NCBI RefSeq assembly: GCF_019175385.1
Contig: NC_083341.1
Span: 60,359,800-60,423,799, forward strand
From: Lycium barbarum
Taxonomy: Eukaryota > Streptophyta > Magnoliopsida > Solanales > Solanaceae
Reading direction: 5' to 3'
DNA: 64,000 nucleotides
Shown: positions 59,599 to 64,000 of the stretch, in pieces
How the letters are laid out: each line of letters starts with the position of its first letter
How positions within the stretch are numbered: the first letter of the stretch is position 1
Translations under genes and position numbers: made by a program
Notes under the pieces: model-generated
What the model was told of the DNA's origin: nothing
The model's input: the letters and a program-made list of their open reading frames with translations, nothing else
Database searches by the model: none

Positions 59599-60240
59599 AG
59601 TTTCCTGTTTGGGAAAAGGACACAAGTAGCCATCCGGTCCAAACTATTGAAAACTGGAGCTTGAAAGACATTTTTTTAGCCTTTTTAAAATAATTCCATT
59701 TCGTAGCCTTTTTTCAACTAATTCCAGAATTTGTATAGAAATTGTATCATCATTGTATAGAATATGTAACACTACTGTATATGTATAGAAAACGTATCAT
59801 ACATATAAAAACTGTGTCATTGTTGTATAGTATATGTATCCCTACAGTATGTGTTTAGAAAAATGTATCATTGTTGTATAATTTGTGTAATAAATATATA
59901 AACAATGTATACTCTTCATTTCTCTTTTTAGTTTCCGGTTTAGGAAAGGACGCAAGTAGCCACCCGACCCAAACTATTGACAACCGGAGCTTAAACGATA
60001 TTTTTTAGCCTTTTTAAAATAATTTCATTTCGTAGCCTTTTTTCAACTAATTCCAGAATTTGTATAGAAATTGTATCATTATTGTATAGAATATGTATCA
60101 CTATTGTATATGTATAGAAAACATATCATACATATAAATATTGTATCATTGTTGTATAGAATACAGTATGTGTTTAGAAAAATATATCATTGTTGTATAA
60201 TTTGTGTAATAAATGTATAAACAATATATACTCTTCATTG
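59599..60240. repeat. Tandem duplication, period 331 bp, two copies
   Basis: Copy 1 spans 59599-59929 and copy 2 59930 to about 60240. Both start tagtttcc-gttt-ggaaa, carry caagtagccaccc and cgtagccttttttcaacta, and then many 'gtatcattgttgtata' words. Copy 2 has a small deletion near 60165. Within each copy the gtatca/tgtatag words form a lower-order repeat. Confidence 0.85.
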
Positions 60241-60742
60241 TTGGATATTTGTTGAAGACTCAATTTCCTCCAGCACTTCTTATTTCTTCTTTTTTTCTCT
60301 TGTTTGTGATTTTTTTTTTTCATCGCATGTTTGTTTCCTACAAGCTTAGTTGCCACAAAATGTTTAGTTCTTGTGGAGACCCCTTGGGGTCATCACAAAA
60401 AACCTTTAGCAACAGCAGTACATGCAACTACCTTTAGTCGCGACTTTTTGATATTTTGCAATGACTTTAGTTGCTACAAAAAAGTCTGATCTCTTGTAAT
60501 GATTGGCTGCTGGGGTAGCACTTGTCAATTGTTTGGGTCAAAAGGTCAATACGCGGCATTAAGCCCAAACACGGGCCATTAAAATTTCTTCAGGCCATAC
60601 AATGTCGTTTTCCCTTCCTGTTTTCTATAAAAGGCTTTTCATATAAATAAAATCTCGTTTGTTTTCGGGATAACCCATCTTTTCGAAATTCAAATGCGAT
60701 CCAGCCCAATTTACATAAATCTCTATTGCAGCAACTTAGGAC
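60241..60742. other. Intergenic, no gene
   Basis: T-rich stretch. Around 60375-60485 the words tttagtcgcgacttttt and tttagttgctacaaaaaa suggest part of a CACTA-like MITE, but its ends were not fixed. Confidence 0.35.
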
Positions 60743-61122
60743 TGTTGACACCTAATTTTTTACCTTCCATAATTTATTTAATTACCCAGAGTCTTTGGAT
60801 ATTAAATGGAGTGAAATATGCATTTTTAGAAGTCAAAATGATTTTACAAAATTATTTAGATAATATTTTACCATTCTTATTTGGTAAAATAATTTCTATA
60901 ATATTACAAATCATTTGGGAATTAATTTACATATTGTTGCAACAATTATGGTATTTGCTAAATTTATAACAATTACCTATTTAATTAATTGTCCGAATCA
61001 ACAAGTATTTTACTCCGTTTAAATTCAAGGAATCTAATTGATTAATAAATTGATCATTTTCACCCCTCAATTCTAAATTTTGCATGTCCCAATTTATTGA
61101 AATTAATCATAATTAATTAAGT
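60743..61122 (+). mobile_element. Start of an Ogre/Tat-like gypsy LTR, interrupted
   Basis: Begins TGTTGACACCTAATTTTTACC, the usual opening of Ogre/Tat LTRs in Solanaceae, and runs AT-rich to 61122, where a different gypsy LTR begins. The likely continuation is at 63366 onward. Family naming is from memory. Confidence 0.55.
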
Positions 61123-63365
61123 TGTCACGACCCAATTTTACTAAGGTATGCGGGCACCTACCTTTCCCACCTCAGTAGGAGAACCGTTAACTCCACATTC
61201 ACAGTTAATAGAAAATAGCGGAAGAAGTAAAATAGCGAAAGCCTCACAAATATAATATAAGCAAGCAGAACAATAGAAATACACCCGAGTAGCTAGTCTG
61301 GTCATACAAGAGCATCTAACTAAATACTACAAGTCTGAATAATAAGTATACATCAGCAGTCTCAAAAATATTTCTTAGAACGGAAATAAAGAAATAGTAG
61401 ACAGAGGAGTCTTCGAGCAGTGAACGTCCACATGCTCATCCCATAAGACCCGAATCAGCAAATCCTCAAAACAGTCAACCACGAGGAGTAGAAGTCGATC
61501 TCACCTGGTACTCTGAATTCAAAAAAAAAAATGCAGCAAGTGTAGGTCAGTACAAACAATAGTACTGGTAGGTATCATAGGCCGACTAAGTTTAGTTAAC
61601 ACATATCAAGTCAATAAAGTAAGATAAGAAGGTAAATCAACAAGGTATAAGTCAAACACGAGTCAGAATCCAAGTACACATCATCACTTATGTTTAGCAT
61701 CTAAACCCAAATGTGTCAAGTCTCAATATAATCAATCACAACTAGTACGTCACAAAGGTATCCCAATAAGTCATTATCTATGTTATAACATCTAAGCCTA
61801 ACTGTGCCAAGTTCAGTATAACCAACACCGAATCAGTGTATCACAAATACATCACAAAAATATCAAAATAGAGACATAGTGCAATTCAATGCAAAAATCT
61901 ATGAAATGTGAATGCAATGCATATGCTATGTACACATGTACTCCGAGGATGGAACATCACATCTCGGTAGCACAAGCTAGGGGGAGCTGTGAAGTCCATG
62001 TACCAAAAACTCATAATTCCGGCAAAGACCTCGGCAACTGCTACCATGCATAAGCACTGATACACATGTACTCCGACATCTCAGTAGCACAATCCACGAG
62101 GGACCGCGAAGTCCATGTACCTCACGATTCTGGGAAAGACCTCAGCAACTGCTACCTCACGATTCTGTTAACAACCGCGGAAATCGCTACGCACAACCTC
62201 AATCTTGGGACAACCATTGGATATCGGTCCTCACGTCACTGTCATCCAACTGAGCCCAGCGCATAACAGTGTTTCCTCAAGTATCATAAATGTATCAACA
62301 ATATATCATGAAGGATGAGAATGCGTGCAATGTATGAATTCAATATCAGTAATCAAATCAATATCACAAGTACCACGCATGAGCACACCAAAAATATCAA
62401 GTAAAAAGCGATACAATAAGCTACCATGGGATCACAGCTCTTCACAGTACCTCACAGGCACATAAGTAATATCAATGATAAGGCTACAAATAAGCCACAA
62501 TAGAATCACAATCCTCGTATCAAACGACAACACGTAAGATACTACAAAATCATAATCAGGATATATCGATAGTCTACAATATCTACTATCTCCACATGGT
62601 ATCAAGCCAACAACAATAAAACAAGATAAGTCACAACATAACGGGGTGGCTAATCCCAATCACACAACAAGGCCCAACCTAAGACGATATCCAACCCAAC
62701 TTCATAGTCGAAGGTTTACATGCTTTCTCCGATAATATCATCTAGATATATGCTTCGCTAAATGAAGTCTCACCATAGGGTAAACTGTAACCTACCTAGA
62801 AGACCGAACAACAAAGTCTCCAATAGTCAAACCTTGATCTTCCCTTTCCTTTGAGCCTCAAGATAATGAAAGTCTAAACATATTCAAATCATGGAATTAT
62901 AATCAAGAAGAACATCAAACAAACCTTACTTCTATTCAAGACCCAAATCCCCAACCTATGGAATAGGGTTTATGAACTAGAAGGGTGAAATTAGAAATCT
63001 AAAGGTCTCAACATGGCATTAGACCTCTAGGTGATCAATTCCCATCAATATCAAGCTACAAAAATCAACAATTCACTCAAATTCGAATTCTAGGCAAAAC
63101 CCCCAAATTTGGGTATAAACCCTAACTTCCAATTCCATAAATTAGCCACTAATTAGGAAGAAGTTATGAAATAAAAGATTCTAATCATCAATTCCATGCT
63201 TAAAGAAGCTAACCCAATCAGCAAATAATGATTTAGAAGCCTAGAGAGAATAACTCATTAAACCCACTTTGTTCTTACCATTTAAGAGAAATCTAGGGAT
63301 GGATTGTTGATTAGGAAAAGCCAATGAATGATCTAGGGACAAGATTGATACCTTGTGTAATGGTT
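61123..63365 (-). mobile_element. gypsy LTR piece inserted in the Ogre-like LTR
   Basis: Begins TGTCACGACCCAATTTTAC, with the words gcgggcacctac and cccacct-agtagg also present, inverted, at the end of the solo LTR at 44058-46719. It is therefore the same family in the opposite orientation. The part corresponding to the other LTR's first ~400 bp is missing, so the right end (about 63365) is a truncation. No TSD found. Frames inside it are not genes. Confidence 0.65.
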
Positions 63366-64000
63366 CGCATTTTTGCTGGTGGGGTTAGCGCTCGGAAAAG
63401 CTACTTCGAAATCGTTGGTGCTCTTTTGGACTTTGTTTTAAAAGAGTCGCTACCTAATTTTTAGGAAATTAGGAAAACAAGTTTCGAAGGGTTTATTCAT
63501 AGACAGTGAAAAAGCCTTCGTAATCCAAAGTTATAGGTAAGGGTTCTGGTGATCCCCTAGGGAAGGTGTTAGGCACGCTAGCATTAAGGATCCGTACTAT
63601 ACGGTTAACCTTCGAATTCCATGTGTGAGTGTTTGCATGAACTGTTTATTCAGTGTTTATTACCCGCAAAAGTCTGTCATTATGCATATCATTTTTTTAA
63701 AGGAATCGAATGTATTCTATTTAAATATAGGGTACTTAGGTTCGGATTTATAATATCCGGATACAATTAGTTCCTTTCATATATAAGGATAGTACTAGTT
63801 TTTGTGAAAAGTTCATTTAAGGTATGGGGTAAATAAAATTTATTCATGCTTGATTCACACATGGTCCGGGTTAATCTGTTTAATACATTTTTTTAGAACG
63901 TCCTTATCTAAAACTTTATGATTACGGATAAATTTTGGCCATTTAGTTTACAAAAGGGGTTTTCATAAATTTAGACATATTGAACTTGTTCTTTTGAAAA
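63366..64000 (+). mobile_element. Continuation of an Ogre/Tat-like LTR to the window edge
   Basis: Contains gagtcgctacctaattttt, gtaagggttctggtgatcc and gggaaggtgttaggcacgct, in the order typical of Ogre/Tat LTRs. The element continues beyond the window. Confidence 0.6.

Noticed and set aside
59599..60240. The two-copy repeat as a CRISPR-like array
   Set aside because: Only two long copies, in eukaryotic DNA, without regular spacers.
62066..62659. Frames in the 62-kb region
   Set aside because: They lie in a gypsy LTR piece and have no recognisable domain.

Overview
The window is nuclear DNA of a flowering plant, most likely a member of the nightshade family (Solanaceae). The evidence is split genes with GT-AG introns of about 70 bp to over 2 kb, AT-rich intergenic DNA, and a dense set of nested transposable elements whose LTR and SINE motifs look like those of tobacco, tomato and pepper genomes. 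The family assignment rests on recall of repeat families, not on a search. There are no bacterial features, CRISPR arrays or operons.

Only two host genes can be supported, and they converge. On the plus strand (1025-8691) lie the last nine exons (416 codons) of an SH3-domain protein that matches TASH3, a subunit of the plant endocytic TPLATE complex; its 5' part lies outside the window. On the minus strand (23645-19986) is a complete three-exon CYP716A cytochrome P450 (481 residues), of the clade that oxidises triterpenes such as beta-amyrin. The two genes act in unrelated processes.

The rest is repeats, many with exact target-site duplications (TSDs) that can be read directly. Region by region: (1) the TASH3 introns carry a LINE fragment, a Tourist-like MITE, a hAT MITE and a G24/C25 homopolymer pair inside a local duplication. 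(2) 9.5-13.1 kb is a hAT transposon with 17-bp perfect terminal inverted repeats (TIRs), a perfect 8-bp TSD and a decayed transposase. (3) 16-19.6 kb holds a tRNA-derived SINE and two Mutator-type MITEs with perfect 9-bp TSDs. (4) Intron 1 of CYP716A holds a CACTA MITE nested in a Stowaway MITE. (5) 25-27.7 kb holds a hAT MITE nested in a PIF/Harbinger element, then another hAT MITE. (6) 31.0-36.9 kb is a young-looking Ty1/copia element with near-identical LTRs but a broken gag and pol. (7) 38.1-56.1 kb is one minus-strand LINE cut into four coding pieces by a copia LTR remnant, a gag-only copia element (itself containing a gypsy solo LTR) and another gypsy solo LTR with a perfect TSD. (8) 57-64 kb holds gypsy LTR debris, a SINE copy, a CACTA MITE, a 331-bp tandem duplication and an Ogre/Tat-like LTR split by a gypsy LTR piece.

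I found no convincing new multi-gene system. The most interesting signals are two insertions of only the last 24-31 nt of a SINE, each with its own TSD; the arrays of short palindromes inside the gypsy LTRs; the copia element that looks recently moved although its proteins are broken; and the four-level nested LINE.
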